A stretch of DNA of 64,000 nt from Artemia franciscana (taxonomy: Eukaryota > Arthropoda > Branchiopoda > Anostraca > Artemiidae). Positions within the stretch are counted from its first letter, which is position 1, and each line of letters opens with the position of its first letter. The stretch spans positions 1 through 64,000 of the forward strand of contig NW_027063627.1 of assembly GCF_032884065.1 (NCBI RefSeq). The letters are read 5' to 3'. The position numbers and the translations under genes were made by a program. A model generated the notes under the pieces. That model had not been told where the DNA came from and did not search any database. It saw only the letters and a program-made list of their open reading frames with translations. This document shows positions 46,915-60,783 of this stretch, in pieces.

Positions 46915-47560
46915 AAGAAGAAGAAGAAGAAGGAAACCAAGGGGTTGGAAATTGGTTCGACCTCTGAGGAAAATAAGATAAAGAAGAAAACAAAATTTAA
47001 CACAAATCCATCATTGTTCTTCTCGGGGAAAATAAAAACAATATATATTCCTTTGTAGAGGGTGGAAACTGATTTGACATCCGAGGAAAAGAAGAAAAAG
47101 AAAAAAACTAACACAAATCCGTCGTTCTTCTTATTGAAAAAAATCAATATGCATTCCTTTATAGAGGGTGGAAACTGGTTCGACCTCTTAGTAAAAGAAG
47201 AGGAAGAAGACAACAAAACTAACAGTACAAATCAGTCGTTCTTCTTCTTGAGAAAAAAAAAATCAAAATTCATTCCTTTGTAAGGGGATCGAAACTGGGT
47301 CGACCGCTGAGGAAAAAAAGAAGAAGAAGAAAACAGAACTAATTCAAATCCGTCATTCTTCTTCTTGAGAAAAAATCAATATACATTCCTTTCTAAGGGG
47401 GTTGAAATTGGTTCGACCGCTGAGGAAAAGAAGAAGAAAACAAAACCAACGTAACTCCGTCATTATTCTTCTAAGGAAAAATACCAATATATATTCCACT
47501 ATAGTGGATGGAAACTTCCGCTTCAGGATTCTCAAACTTGTTGAAACTCATCAATATCCC
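46915..47560. repeat. Minisatellite, about 116-bp unit, about 5.5 copies
   Basis: Units start near 46,930, 47,050, 47,165, 47,280, 47,395 and 47,510. Each carries GGTTGGAAATTGGTTCGACC-type text, a purine-rich GAGGAAAAGAAGAAGAAAAC block and CAAATCCGTCATTCTTCTTC. Small indels vary the unit. Open frames rich in Lys/Glu or Phe/Leu here are by-products. Confidence 0.85.
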
Positions 47561-47784
47561 ACCAACAATTTTCGTTCAGAATGTGCCCATTTTCAGGGGT
47601 TGTTTCCCCTTTTTTTTCTAAGACTATGTGAAAATCCTAATGCGTTATATTGGCATGCGTAAAATGGACTAATTTGAAGTATTAAGCATGAGTATAAAAA
47701 GCAGATAGTTTTAATGCACAATATTGTTGTTAAAATACTTTTAACAGAATATTGGTTGCTGTTAGCATTCTTTATTAAAATGAT

Positions 47785-50372
47785 TAAATAAAAAAAAATA
47801 GTTTTTATAACTGAAAGTAAGGAGCGACATTAAAACTTAAAACGAACAGAAATTACTCCGTATATGAAATGGGTTGTCCCCTCCCAGTCCCTCGCTCTTT
47901 ACGCTAAAGTTTGACTCTTTGCCACAATTCTACTTTAAAAAAAAATTAAAAACTTTAGCGTAAAGAGCGTGGGACTGCGGAGGGGACAACCCATTTCATA
48001 TACGGAGTAACTTCTGTTCGTTTTAAGTTTTAATGTCGCTCCTTACTTTCAGTTAAAAAAACTAGTTTTTTTTATTGAATTTCTGAACGTTTTTGAATTA
48101 ATGCATGTTTGATTTTGGCTCTCCGCACATAAATTATTGAAATGAAATTAGTATATTAATTTTTTTTTGGCTAAATGCCTTTCTCTTAGTTTTGATCAGA
48201 CGATTTTGAGAAATAAGGGGTGGGGAAGGAGGCCTAGCTGCCCTCCAATTTTTCGGTTACTTAAAAAGGCTACTAGAACTTTTAATATTCAACGAACGTT
48301 TTTATTAGTAAAAAATATACATAACTTAAGAATTAACTTACGTAACAAACTTTTATATTCTTATATTTTTATTATGTGTACGAGGGGGTTTGTACCCTCG
48401 TTAATACCTCGCTCTTTACACTAAATCGTAAGTTTTGTCCCAATTCTTTAAGAATGACCCCTGAATCAAAAAGGCCGTAGAATAAATAGTTGAAATCACT
48501 AAAAATATTTTAGCATAAAGAGCGAGGTATTTATCTCCTCCTAAATACTTCGCTCTTTATGCTAAAGTATTTTTAGAACCCCTCATATGCGTAATAATCT
48601 CTGTTCGTTTTAAATCTCAATGCTATTCCTTACTTTCATTTGAAAAAAACGTTTTCATGTTTATTTTTTCACTGCTTTTTTTTTATAGTAATGCTAGAAA
48701 ATCCTGCGCCCTTTTCATTGAATTTTTCTTCCCCCATGACATATTCCTCAAAGGAAAGATCCTCCCACAAAGCCCTCTCCCATCAACCCACCCCCAAACA
48801 AAAAAATCCCCATGAAAACGTCTGTACACTTCCCAATAATTATAGTTGTTATCTCTTATCCAATAATTTATAGTTGTGTTATCTCTTAGCAGTTCTTTCG
48901 TTAGTTGAGTTATGGTTGTGGTATATATGTTTTATCGCTCTTATAGTTGTGATATTTTCAAATTATACTCCATAATAGAGAGGCTCCGAACACCGGATTT
49001 TCATATTAATTTTTTTTTGTCTAAATGGCTTTCTCATAGTTTTAGTCGGAAGATTTTGAGAAAAAAGGAGAGAGGGAGGAAGCTTGGTTGTCCTCCAATT
49101 TTTCGATTACTTAGAAAGGCAACTAGAACTTATAGTTTTTTACGAACGTTTTCATTAGTAAAAAATAAACATAACTTACGAATTAACCTACTTAACGAAC
49201 TTCTATATTCGTATGTTTTTCTTGCGTATATGAGGGGGTTCACCCCTCTTCAATACCTGGCTCTTTACACTAAAGCTTAAATTTTGTCCCAGTTCCTTAA
49301 GAATGACCTCTGAATCACAAAGGCCGTAGAATAAATAGTTGAGATTACTAAAAATACTTTAGTGTAAAGATTGAGGTATTAAGAGGAGGTAAACCCCTCA
49401 TATGCGTAATAATTTCTGTTCGTTTCAAGTTTTGATGCTGTTCCTTACTTTCAGTAGAAAAAACTTTTCACATTTATTTTTTCATTGTTTTTTTTTCAAA
49501 TAATGCTAGAAAATCCTGCACCTCCTTCATTAAAATTTTGTTCCCACATGAGAAGTTCATCCGTGGAAATATCCTATCACATACCCCCCCCCCCCAACTC
49601 TCTCCCCTAAACTCAAAAAATTCCCCTGAAAACGTCTGTACACTTCCCAGGAACCATTACTATGTGTAAACACAGGTCAAAGTTTGTAACTTGCAGCCCC
49701 TCCCAAGGGGACTTTGGGGGAGTAAGTCGTCCCCAAAGACGTAGTTGTTAGGTTTTTCGACTATGAGGAATAAAATGGCTATCTTAGAATTTTGATACGG
49801 TGACTTTAGGGAAAAGATGAGCGTGGGAGGGGGCCTAGGGGCCCTCCAATTTTTTGGTTCTCTTAAAAAGGGAAATAGAACTTTTAATTTCCGTTAAAAT
49901 GAGCGATCTCGTGAAATCCTAGGACCACTGAGTCGATATGATCACCCCTGGGGAAAAAAACAACAAAAAACAAAGAAAAAAACAAATAAACACGCATCCT
50001 TTACCGTAAGCAAATCAAGCACGGTCTTCTGGCAAAAAATGCAACATTCCCCAATTTTGTAGATAGGAGCTTGAAACTTGTACAATAATGTTCTCTGATA
50101 TGATGAATCTGATGGTGTGATTTTTGTTAAGATTCTATGACCTTTAGGGGTTTTTTCCTCCTATTTTCAAAAATGAGGCAAATTTTCTCAGGCTCGTAAC
50201 TTTTGATGGGTAAAACTAATCTTGACGAAACTTATATATTTAAAATCAGCATTAAAATGCGATCCTTTTGATGTAAATATTGGTATCAAAATTCCATTTT
50301 TAGAGTTTCGGTTACTATTGAGCCGTTTCGCTCCTTACTACAGTTCGTTACCACGAACTGTTTGATTCATAA
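47785..50372 (-). repeat. Foldback-type interspersed repeat, copy F4 (longest, partly duplicated)
   Basis: Minus orientation. The terminal palindrome ACAGTTCG...CGAACTGT lies at about 50,340-50,362, next to CGCTCCTTACT. The other end is a foldback (47,790-48,065) with arms of about 115 bp on GTAAGGAGCGACATTAAAAC. The segments 48,180-48,660 and 49,010-49,460 are diverged copies of each other, so part of the element is duplicated. No coding capacity. Confidence 0.8.
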
Positions 50373-50560
50373 ATATGAAGTACCTTATATTAATAATTGT
50401 TTTTTGCAAAATTGAGGCGTTTAACGAATTTCCTCAAACTTTTGACCAACATAGATCGCTTTTATTGGGGGGGGGGGCAGAAAATCCCAGGATAGCAATT
50501 TTCCCAAGAAAATATGGAACCGGCTTCTAGAAAAAATGAATAAATATGTAAATAAAATAC

Positions 50561-50561
<1 letters not shown>

Positions 50562-50634
<73 letters not shown>
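50562..50634. repeat. (TA)n microsatellite
   Basis: About 73 bp of pure TA directly at the edge of a Helitron-derived segment. Confidence 0.97.
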
Positions 50635-50638
<4 letters not shown>

Positions 50639-50639
50639 T

Positions 50640-51876
50640 GTGTTTTTAACTACGTAAAACTTGCGAATATACAACATTCTTTGCTGTCCCATTGTCTGTG
50701 CATATAAATAGATTGTCAGGTTTACCGACTCTTGAACATGCAACATATAATGGTCCATGGGAAAACAATCCGTATTCAGATCTATACCTCATGATTCTAA
50801 TGATTGCCCTTGAGCTTTGTTGATGGTGATTGCTAATCGACCATTCCCTGTGTCGCCGTCGTCATTTATATATCCTCCTGTGCCCCCCGGCGTCCCCGTT
50901 GTAGTTGTGTCCCTGTGTCCCGGTCGTCATTTATATACCCTGTGTCCCGGTCGTCATTTGTGTCCCGGTGTCCCAGTCTGTGATTTCTCTTTGAATGTCC
51001 CGGGCGTCATTTATATTCCTTGTGTCCCGGTGTCCCGGTCTGTATATACATTCGTTTTTGAATTGGTCTTTTTTTAGTTTTTAGTTTTTTACCTTTTTTT
51101 AGTTTTTTTTTAGTTATACCTCATGATTCTAATGATTGCCCTTGAGCTTTGTTGATGGTGATTGCTAATCGAACATTCCCTGTGTCCCCATCGTCATTTA
51201 TATATCCCCCTGTGCCCCCCCCCGGCGTCCCCGTTGTAGTTGTGTCCCTGTGTCCCGGTCGTCATTTATATTTCCTGTGTCCCGGTCGTCATTTGAATCC
51301 CGGTGTCCCGGTCTGTATATACATTCGTTTTTGAAATGGTATATGATGAAATAAATTTTTGTATTTTTCCCCTTTTTTTCTTTTTAGTTTTAGTTTATTT
51401 TTTTTTTTTTTTAGTTTTGTTTTTCTCCTTTATTTTTCATTTTTTTTCCTTTTTTCTTTTTTAGTTTTTTTTTCTTTTTAGTTTTTTTTGTAGTTTTTAC
51501 CTTTTTTTAGTTTTTTTTTTACTTATGTCCTGGTCGTCATTTATACTCCCTGTGTCCCGGTCGTCATTTGTGTCCCTGTGCTTTGTTGATGGTGATTGCT
51601 AATCGAACATTCCTTGTGACCCGGTCGCTTTCTCTTTGAGTGCCCCGGTCGTAATTTTTATTCCCTATGTGCCGGTGTCCCGGTCGTCATTTGTGTCCCG
51701 ATGTCCCGGTATGTAATTTTGTCAGTCGAAAACATGACGTCAGTCGACACACAAACATGACGTCACTCGACAGACACACACACACACAGACAACTTATTT
51801 TTATATATAACACACAAACATGACGTCACTCGACAGACACACACACACACAGACAACTTATTTTTATATATATAGA
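50640..51876 (-). mobile_element. Helitron remnant with helicase tail and CCCGG minisatellite
   Basis: Minus strand. 50,860-50,640 encodes the end of the helicase (text matching INKAQGQSLE ... ACSRVGKPDNLFIC with frameshifts), the last Pif1-type motifs. Then come TGTCCCGGTCGTCATTT repeats (50,855-51,060; 51,170-51,330; 51,530-51,720), T-rich stretches (51,340-51,530), TGACGTCA sites (51,735-51,830) and two stacked 5' ends (CAACTTATTTTTATATATA at about 51,790-51,808 and 51,855-51,875). The 3' hairpin is missing, replaced by (TA)n. Confidence 0.75.
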
Positions 51877-52239
51877 CTAGCTGTTGGGGTGGCGCTTCGC
51901 GCCACCCCAACACCTAGTTGGTGGGGGCGCTTCGCGCCCCCCCCAAGCCCCCCCGCGCGCGTAAGTCGTTACGCGCCATAATAGTTACGCGCCATTGTAG
52001 TTGTGTCCCTATGTCCCACCTGTGAATATAGATAGATATATATATATGGTTTTAACTACGTAAAACTTGCGAATATACAACATTCTTTGCTGTCCCATTG
52101 TCTTTGCATATAAATAGATTGTCAGGTTTACCGACTCTTGAACATGCAACATATAATGGTCCATGGGAAAACAATCTGTATTCAGATCTATACCTCATGA
52201 TTCTAATGATTGCCCTTGAGCTTTGTTGATGGTGATTGC

Positions 52240-52990
52240 TAATCGACCATTCCCTGTCCCGGTGTCCCGGTCGTCATTTACATCCCCCTGTTTCCCCCGG
52301 TGTCCCCGTTGTAGTTGTGTCCCTGTGTCCCGGTCGTCATTTATATTCCCTGTGTCCCGGGTCCCGGTCGTCATTTGTATCCCGGTGTCCCGGTCTGTAT
52401 ATACATTCGTTTTTTAGTTTTGTTTTTCTCCTTTATTTTTTTCCTTTTTTTTTCTTTTTTAGCTTATTTAGATTTTTAGATTTTTTAGTTTTTTTATTAG
52501 TTTTTAGTTTTTTTTTCTTTTTAGTTTTTTTGTCCCGGTCGTCATTTATATCCCCCTGTTTCCCCCGGTGTCCCCGTTGTAGTTGTGTCCCTGTGTCCCG
52601 GTCGTCATTTATATTCCCTGTGTCCCGGTCGTCATTTGTATCCCGGTGTACCGGAGTTGTGTCCCTGTGTCCCGGTCGTCATTTATATTCCCTGTGTCCC
52701 GGGTCCCGGTCGTCATTTGTATCCCGGTGTCCCGGTCTGTATATACATTCGTTTTTTAGTTTTGTTTTTCTCCTTTATTTTTTTCCTTTTTTTTTCTTTT
52801 TTAGCTTATTTAGATTTTTAGATTTTTTAGTTTTTTTATTAGTTTTTAGTTTTTTTTTCTTTTTAGTTTTTTTGTCCCGGTCGTCATTTATATCCCCCTG
52901 TTTCCCCCGGGTCGTCATTTATACTCCCTGTGTCCCGGTGCTTTGTTGATTGCTAATCGAACATTCCTTTTGTCCTGGTCGCTTTCTCTT
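52240..52990. repeat. Minisatellite of CCCGGTCGTCATTT units
   Basis: Repeats of 20-27 bp with the core GTGTCCCGGTCGTCATTTAT, alternating with TGTATCCCGGTGTCCCGG. The same family occurs at 50,855-51,330, 51,530-51,720, 55,315-55,720, 56,000-56,190, 60,120-60,400 (reverse), 62,590-62,690 and 63,480-63,790, always inside Helitron-derived DNA. Confidence 0.9.
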
Positions 52991-52999
52991 TGAGTGTCG

Positions 53000-53665
53000 T
53001 CATTTATTTTTTTCTTTTTTAGTTCTTTTAGTTTTTACCTTTTTTAGTTTTTTTTAGTTTTTAGTTTTTTTAGTTTTTTACCTTTTTTTAGTTTTTTTAG
53101 TTTTTTTTAGTTTTTTAGCTTTTTTATTTTTTTTATTAGTTTTTAGTTTTTTTGTAGTTTTTGCCTTTTTTTTAGTTTTTTTAGTTTTTTAGCTTTTTTA
53201 TTAGTTTTTAGTTTTTTTTGTAGTTTTTGCCTTTTTTTAGTTTTTTTAGTTTTTTAGCTTTTTTATTTTTTTTATTAGTTTTTAGTTTTTTTTGTAGTTT
53301 TTGCCTTTTTTTTTCTCTTTGAGTGTCGTCATTTATTAGTTTTTTCCTTTTTTTTTTAGTTTTTTATTGGTTTTTACCTTTATTTTAGCTTATTTTTCAG
53401 TTTTTTCCTTTTTTTTAGTTTTTTTTATTTTTTATTTTTTTTAATTTTTTACCTTTTTTTAGTTTTTTTAGTTTTTTAGCTTTTTTACTTTTTTTATTAG
53501 TTTTTAGTTTTTTTTGTAGTTTTTGCCTTTTTTTAGTTTTTTCAGTTTTTTTTTTAGTTTTTTATTGGTTTTTACCTTTATAGTTTTTTTAGTTTTTTAG
53601 CTTTTTTATTTTTTTTATTAGTTTTTAGTTTTTTTGTAGTTTTTGCCTTTTTTTAGTTTTTTCAG
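53000..53665. repeat. T-rich array (TTTTTAG)n-like
   Basis: Irregular repeats of TTTTTAGTTTTTT and TTTTTGCCTTTTTTTAG. Equivalent arrays are at 51,340-51,530, 52,415-52,540, 52,750-52,880, 55,730-56,000 and, as A-rich complement, 59,390-60,110. Confidence 0.9.
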
Positions 53666-53769
53666 TTTTGACGTCACCTGATCCAGTTTTTTCAGGTGAC
53701 GTCACCTGACACATCCATCCATCCATCCATCCACAGACAACTTATTTTTATATATATAGATAGATGTTT

Positions 53770-54890
53770 GAATTCTCATTACGATGCTACAAGAATACAT
53801 GTTTTTTTCGGCAATCTTTTGTTTTTATTCGACAGAACTTCTAGAATAAAATCATCGATTTAGCCGTGTTTGCTTATAATAAGAAGATTTGGCTCAAATA
53901 TTTTGAAAAGCAATCAGTAAATACAGCACATGAGATTACAACTGTTTATTTTTGTTTCATTCTACATCACTTTGAGAAAATGGCTGGCAAAATTTCAGTT
54001 TGGAGATCGAGAGGTTAAGTTTATTTTAAAAGTGCTATATTTCTTCACTTTTATTGAAAAAAACTATTTAACAATAATTAAAACACTAGACCCTAAGCAA
54101 TAATTGCCATTTTAATAACATTTAAGGTCCTTTTATTAGCTTGGAAAAGCGTCTGTTTTCATATAATTTATGGAATGATGAGGAAAATCCAGCTTGTGTA
54201 TTCATTTATTTTCTGTGTCTTAAAGATGTTTCTCTGGGATTAAAGCGCGTTAATGATGCAGATATTTAGAACAGGATTCACAACTTTTCTTCAAAGTTTT
54301 TGACAGTACGCCGTCCCTGAAGACTGCTAAACAAGGGAAACCACGAAATAACGCCTTTGAGATTATATTATAAATTAAGTTAGGAGGACGTAATTCACAA
54401 CTCATTATTATGAATTGGTTCCCTATCGTGCGGAGAGTCACAAGATTGTAAGCTACTAAAAAGATACCAGTAAATGGAATTTCAAAACCAGAAAAGCTTT
54501 AAAATAAATTAAGACGTAATCCATAGACTTATTTGGTATTAAAACAAGGATACGCTTCCATCATGGCTAAATTAATTAGACGATAACCAGTCATGTAAAA
54601 TGCTGTACAAACATATCCTTTCCTACGACATCCCTATTTTGTTGTTTTCAGACCCCCATGGCTAGTACCACACCTTACAACTGCACGAAAAACATGCGGT
54701 TTCCCCTAGCTAAGAATTTTGTTTATTAAGATTGAAGATGCTCACCTCTGATCTTACCCTAACTATGCACTGACAATAAGCCCATCATGGTTCCGAGCCT
54801 AATTTTGCTCTTTATTCCAAGCCCTATTTTATTTAAATATGGAAATGACTCCTAGATACATGCCTGAGATATATATGTAAATCCTTTATA
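53770..54890. other. Unique AT-rich spacer, no recognisable feature
   Basis: The only stretch of more than 1 kb without transposon sequence in the right-hand nest. No credible gene found. Confidence 0.5.
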
Positions 54891-54904
54891 CAATACTAGC
54901 TGTT

Positions 54905-54907
<3 letters not shown>

Positions 54908-54987
<80 letters not shown>
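54908..54987. repeat. (TA)n microsatellite between two Helitron 3' ends
   Basis: About 80 bp of TA. On its left is a truncated Helitron end CTAGCTGTTGAC (54,896-54,907), on its right a full 3' end starting CTAGCTGTTGGGG (54,988). Confidence 0.95.
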
Positions 54988-56505
<1,518 letters not shown>

Positions 56506-56519
56506 AGATATACGTATAT

Positions 56520-59182
56520 ACTATAAGTTAACCACGTAAAACTTGCGAATATACGACATTCTTCGCTGTCTCTTTGTCTGTGCATATAAATAGATTTTCG
56601 GGTTTACCGACCCTCGAACATGCAACATACAATTGTCCATGGGAAACACAATCTGTATTAAGATCTATACCGCATTTTTATAATGATTGCCATTGAGCTT
56701 TGTTGATGGTGATTGCAAATGCTAATCGAATTAGGAATCGCAATCTTTTAAATTGAAAAGGCAGATCCGTTGGAATCATAGGAATGCGAGGAATAAGAAC
56801 AGCCCCACCCTCAAAAAGCCCTGTCAAGGTTGTTGCCTCTAGTACGTTTTCCACTGCTTTTTTTTACGGCAAGTCGCGTGCCATTGCAAAGCTTTGGTGG
56901 GTTAATATTCGTAACAGTATTATTGGTACGCCTATTTTGAGTTGTAGCACGTGTGGTGGAAACCCTGGGAGATCCAGGGAATTTAAAAATTCAGATGGTT
57001 AATTAACCGCTTCATTTGGTTCCAGAACTGTGTCGACTGACTTGTAAATAACTGCCTGGTCTTGAATGTTGGTCAAAATAATGTTGTTGATTTCGTGGAC
57101 GTCTTTATTCTTGGCTGCCAGAATCGCTCGTTCACTTAGTCATTTATGACTTTTATATTTGGTTAGAATATTCAGAAATACCTTTTCAACCAATTCATTT
57201 TTGGATGTCCCTAAATTACAGAATTAAGCAGGCAGTTGTATACCTCCTGAAATTGAGTCTACTGGGAGCTTTCCATTTCCAATTGCCAGCAATTGATCTG
57301 AAAATGTTTGACCAGAGTCATCGTTTTGTAATTGGACACGCATATTTGTAGTTAATTTTAATGTCTTTACGTGTGCCCATAAATTAGAATTTTTCAGGCA
57401 AGCATTCATTTCGTCCGCAGGGGTTGATGTAGGTGTTATAGATAGTGTTTGCCTGAAATCTCCCGCAAGCAATATTAATGTGCTGCCAAAGGGTTTTGAA
57501 TTGGTCCATGTATCATATTTTTTTTTTTACCGCAATATCATATAAGCCCTTATCGACATTTTCATCAGGTATTTCAGCGGAAATCCCATCGTCAATTTCA
57601 TTAGAAGTAATTTTATCATGTAGCCAGATTAAAATATAAGCGTGCGGTAATCTTCATTTTTGCCATTCCACTGAGTACATCCAGCATCGCACTGACCAAA
57701 CATTTTAAGTTTTACTATGTAAATTATCAGTGATTTCAACTTCTGCCGGAAGACACGGGCCATAATGTCATGTTTATGAACCGCCGATTGTCCTTGAAGT
57801 AAAACTGCTGTATCTCGTCCCAAGAATGATTACATGTAAATGTAATAAATAAATCTGGACGACCATAGAGACGAACATACGCAATAGCATCTTGAGGATA
57901 TTCATGCATATGACGGGGACTGCCAGCATATGACGAAGGTAAAATCGTTAATTTCCCAACGTTTGTGGTATTACCGTCATTTACAACTGCATCCAGAGCG
58001 GAACTTGGTCTGATTCAGACGGATAAATAGCAAACATTCTGATTCAAACTTTGCATACATATCAACGATGTATTGGTGAAACAATTGACGGCATTTTAAA
58101 ATATGATTTTCTTCAATGTGACGAATCATTAGTCTATAGGAATCATTTTCGTGGAAAAGATGTTGCAATTGGGAAACGATAGTCCTTTCAACGTCGGGAG
58201 AAATTTCGCAACGTGTATTCAATTCAGAATTGCTATCACTGATGAAGTATAATTGTAAAAATTTATGATTTTCACCTGAGAATGGTAGAAGGGTCCCTGC
58301 TCTATGATAAATTTGCCCTTTTACTTTGAAAGTAGGCATAAACTGATCTTGATTTTCGATTTGGGCACCAAACGACGTCATTTGGAAACATGAGTTATAT
58401 TTTCTGATGTTTGATAAAAAAAAAACGCTTAGGTTCTGACGTGGTCCAGTAAGCAAAGTCTTCAATGGCTCTGGTGGTGCAGCCAGTTGAGGAAGTTTAA
58501 CTTTTTCTGAGGCGCAACACATTCCCATTGTTTCACCATTAAATTTCAAGGCCTTGCAATAAAAACAAATTTTAGACATAGTCCCGATTTTGACGTATCT
58601 ACTCAAGCTATAATCATCGACTGGGCTGTACATGAATGCCAGGCGAAAATTTTTACGTTGCTCTTGTGATTCCTCGGCACGCTTTCTTTTGACATTATCT
58701 CTTTGAGCCTCAAGCCTGTTTTCACTTTGTTCTTGCGATTCCTTGGCACGCTTTCTTTTGCCATTACCTCTTTGAGCCGCAAGCCTGTTTTCACGTTGTT
58801 CTTGTGATTCCTCGGCACGCTTTCTTTTGTCATTTCGTCTTTGAGACAAAAGTCTGTTTTCACGTTGTTGTTGTGATTTCTCGACACGCTTTCGTTTCTT
58901 ACATTCTCTTTTAGCCGCAAAACTTTTGGTATTAACTCTTTAAGCAGCTTCCTCGGTTGTTTTTTCTGCCATTGTAGGATTTATACTAAATATTCTATTT
59001 TAATCGCAACCCTCATATACTTATAATGACGTCATATACAAAGCCTTATATACTTATAATGACGTCAACATATAATGACGTCATATACAAACATACAAAA
59101 TACATACACGACGTCATATTGCTCAATCCTTATAATGACGTCAGTCATCAAACATACATACAACTTATTTTTATATAAATAG
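56520..59182 (-). mobile_element. Internally deleted Helitron with RepHel remnants
   Basis: Minus strand. The helicase tail starts at 56,520 and the 5' end CAACTTATTTTTATATAAAT lies near 59,180. TGACGTCA sites sit at 59,029-59,145. The true 3' hairpin is lacking. Two deletions remove the helicase N-terminal half plus the Rep C-terminal half (join at about 57,503) and part of the Rep N-terminal region (join at about 58,145). Confidence 0.78.
56700..58970 (-). pseudogene. Helitron RepHel remnant (copy 3)
   Basis: From the N-terminus: basic 23-residue repeats (58,920-58,650); a zinc-finger-like segment (58,600-58,490) with its first Cys pair altered; N-terminal domain to 58,150; Rep piece 58,140-57,510 with LFITFTC and an HUH core again reading PHAY (about 57,640), preceded by a stop; then helicase 57,472-57,224 with MLAGDFRQTLSI and the C-terminal part to 56,700. 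Many stops. It shares the HAY change with copy 2, suggesting common descent from an already inactive or replicated-in-trans copy. Confidence 0.75.
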
Positions 59183-59186
59183 GTAA

Positions 59187-59243
59187 CTAGCTGTTTGTGT
59201 GGCGCTTCGCGCCCCCCGCGAAGCGCCACACAAACATGTGGCG

Positions 59244-59246
<3 letters not shown>
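59187..59246 (-). repeat. Isolated Helitron 3' hairpin, variant
   Basis: CTAG at 59,187-59,190, then CTGTTTGTGTGGCGCTTCGC and its inverse GCGAAGCGCCACACAAACA, forming a perfect hairpin of about 20 bp per arm. The rest of the element is replaced by (TA)n (59,247-59,300). Confidence 0.75.
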
Positions 59247-59300
<54 letters not shown>

Positions 59301-59303
<3 letters not shown>

Positions 59304-60768
59304 ATATATATAAAAATAAGTTGTGGATGGATGTGTGGATGGATGTGTCAGGTGACGTCACCTGAAAAAACTGGATCAGGTGACGTCAAAACTGAAAAAA
59401 CTAAAAAAGGCAAAAACTACAAAAAAAACTAAAAACTAATAAAAAAAATAAAAAAGCTAAAAAACTAAAAAAACTAAAAAAAGGCAAAAACTACAAAAAA
59501 AAACTAAAAAAAAACTGAAAAAACTAAAAAAAGGCAAAAACTACAAAAAAAAACTAAAAACTAATAAAAAAAGTAAAAAAGCTAAAAAACTAAAAAAACT
59601 AAAAAAACTAAAAAAAGGTAAAAAACTAAAAAAAATAAAAAATAAAAAAAAACTAAAAAAAAGGAAAAAACTGAAAAATAAGCTAAAATAAAGGTAAAAA
59701 CCAATAAAAAACTAAAAAAAAAAAGGAAAAAACTAATAAATGACGACACTCAAAGAGAAAAAAAGGCAAAAACTAATAAATGACGACACTCAAAGAGAAA
59801 AAAAGGCAAAAACTACAAAAAAAACTAAAAACTAATAAAAAAAATAAAAAAGCTAAAAAACTAAAAAAAACTAAAAAAAGGCAAAAACTACAAAAAAAAC
59901 TAAAAACTAATAAAAAAGCTAAAAAACTAAAAAAACTAAAAAAAAGGCAAAAACTACAAAAAAACTAAAAACTAATAAAAAAAATAAAAAAGCTAAAAAA
60001 CTAAAAAAACTAAAAAAACTAAAAAAAGGTAAAAAACTAAAAAAACTAAAAACTAAAAAAAACTAAAAAAGGTAAAAACTAAAAGAACTAAAAAAGAAAA
60101 AAATAAATGACGACACTCAAAGAGAAAGCGACCAGGACAAAAGGAATGTTCGATTAGCAATCAACAAAGCACCGGGACACAGGGAGTATAAAAAAAAGAA
60201 AAAAAAAGGAAAAAAATAAAGGAGAAAAACAAAACTAAAAAACGAATGTATATACAGACCGGTACACCGGGATACAAATGACGACCGGGACACAGGGAAT
60301 ATAAATGACGACCGGGACACAGGGACACAACTACAACGGGGACACCGGGGGAAACAGGGGGATGTAAATGACGACCGGGACACCGGGACAGGGAATGGTC
60401 GATTAGCAATCACCATCAACAAAGCTCAAGGGCAATCATTAGAATCATGAGGTATAGATCTGAATACAGATTGTTTTCCCATGGACCATTATATGTTGCA
60501 TGTTCAAGAGTCGGTAAACCTGACAATCTATTTATATGCAAAGACAATGGGACAGCAAAGAATGTTGTATATTCGCAAGTTTTACGTAGTTAAAACCATA
60601 TATATATATCTATCTATATTCACAGGTGGGACATAGGGACACAACTACAATGGCGCGTAACTATTATGGCGCGTAACGACTTACGCGCGCGGGGGGGCTT
60701 GGGGGGGGCGCGAAGCGCCCCCACCAACTAGGTGTTGGGGTGGCGCGAAGCGCCACCCCAACAGCTAG
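59301..60768 (+). mobile_element. Complete non-autonomous Helitron inserted into (TA)n
   Basis: Starts TCTATATATATAAAAATAAG at 59,301 preceded by A. Ends with hairpin and CTAG at 60,765-60,768 followed by T, giving a clean A|T insertion inside a TA microsatellite. Internal parts in order: CAGGTGACGTCACCTG (59,349-59,364), A-rich AAAACTAAAAAA arrays (59,390-60,110), CCCGG minisatellite (60,120-60,400), helicase C-terminal scrap (60,400-60,600), GC-rich 3' region (60,650-60,768). The last 170 bp are identical, by eye, to the inverted twin at 51,877-52,055. No complete protein. Confidence 0.9.
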
Positions 60769-60783
60769 TATATATATATAATA

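Larger units (their letters stand above)
51877..53760 (-). mobile_element. Complete non-autonomous Helitron (inverted twin of 59,301-60,768)
   Basis: On the minus strand it starts with TC at 53,760-53,759 (preceded by A) and ends with CTAG at 51,880-51,877 (followed by T), the exact Helitron A|TC...CTRR|T arrangement. Its 3' end is a GGGGTGGCGC-TTC-GCGCCACCCC hairpin plus a second GC hairpin and a GCGCG block. Inside are a helicase C-terminal scrap (about 52,060-52,240), CCCGG minisatellites and TTTTTAGTTTTTT arrays. A 16-bp palindrome, CAGGTGACGTCACCTG, is at 53,693-53,708. A block of about 330 bp is tandemly duplicated (52,240-52,545 and 52,580-52,880), which accounts for much of its extra length over its twin. 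Confidence 0.88.

Noticed and set aside
47062..47662. Lys/Glu-rich and Phe-rich frames
   Set aside because: Translations of the 116-bp minisatellite.
52236..52949. 237-codon open frame with Cys-Pro-Gly-Arg-His repeats and hydrophobic runs
   Set aside because: By-product of the CCCGGTCGTCATTT minisatellite and T-rich arrays; unit is not selected as protein and occurs in both orientations in Helitrons.
59780..59968. Lys-rich open frame
   Set aside because: A-rich simple repeat inside a Helitron.
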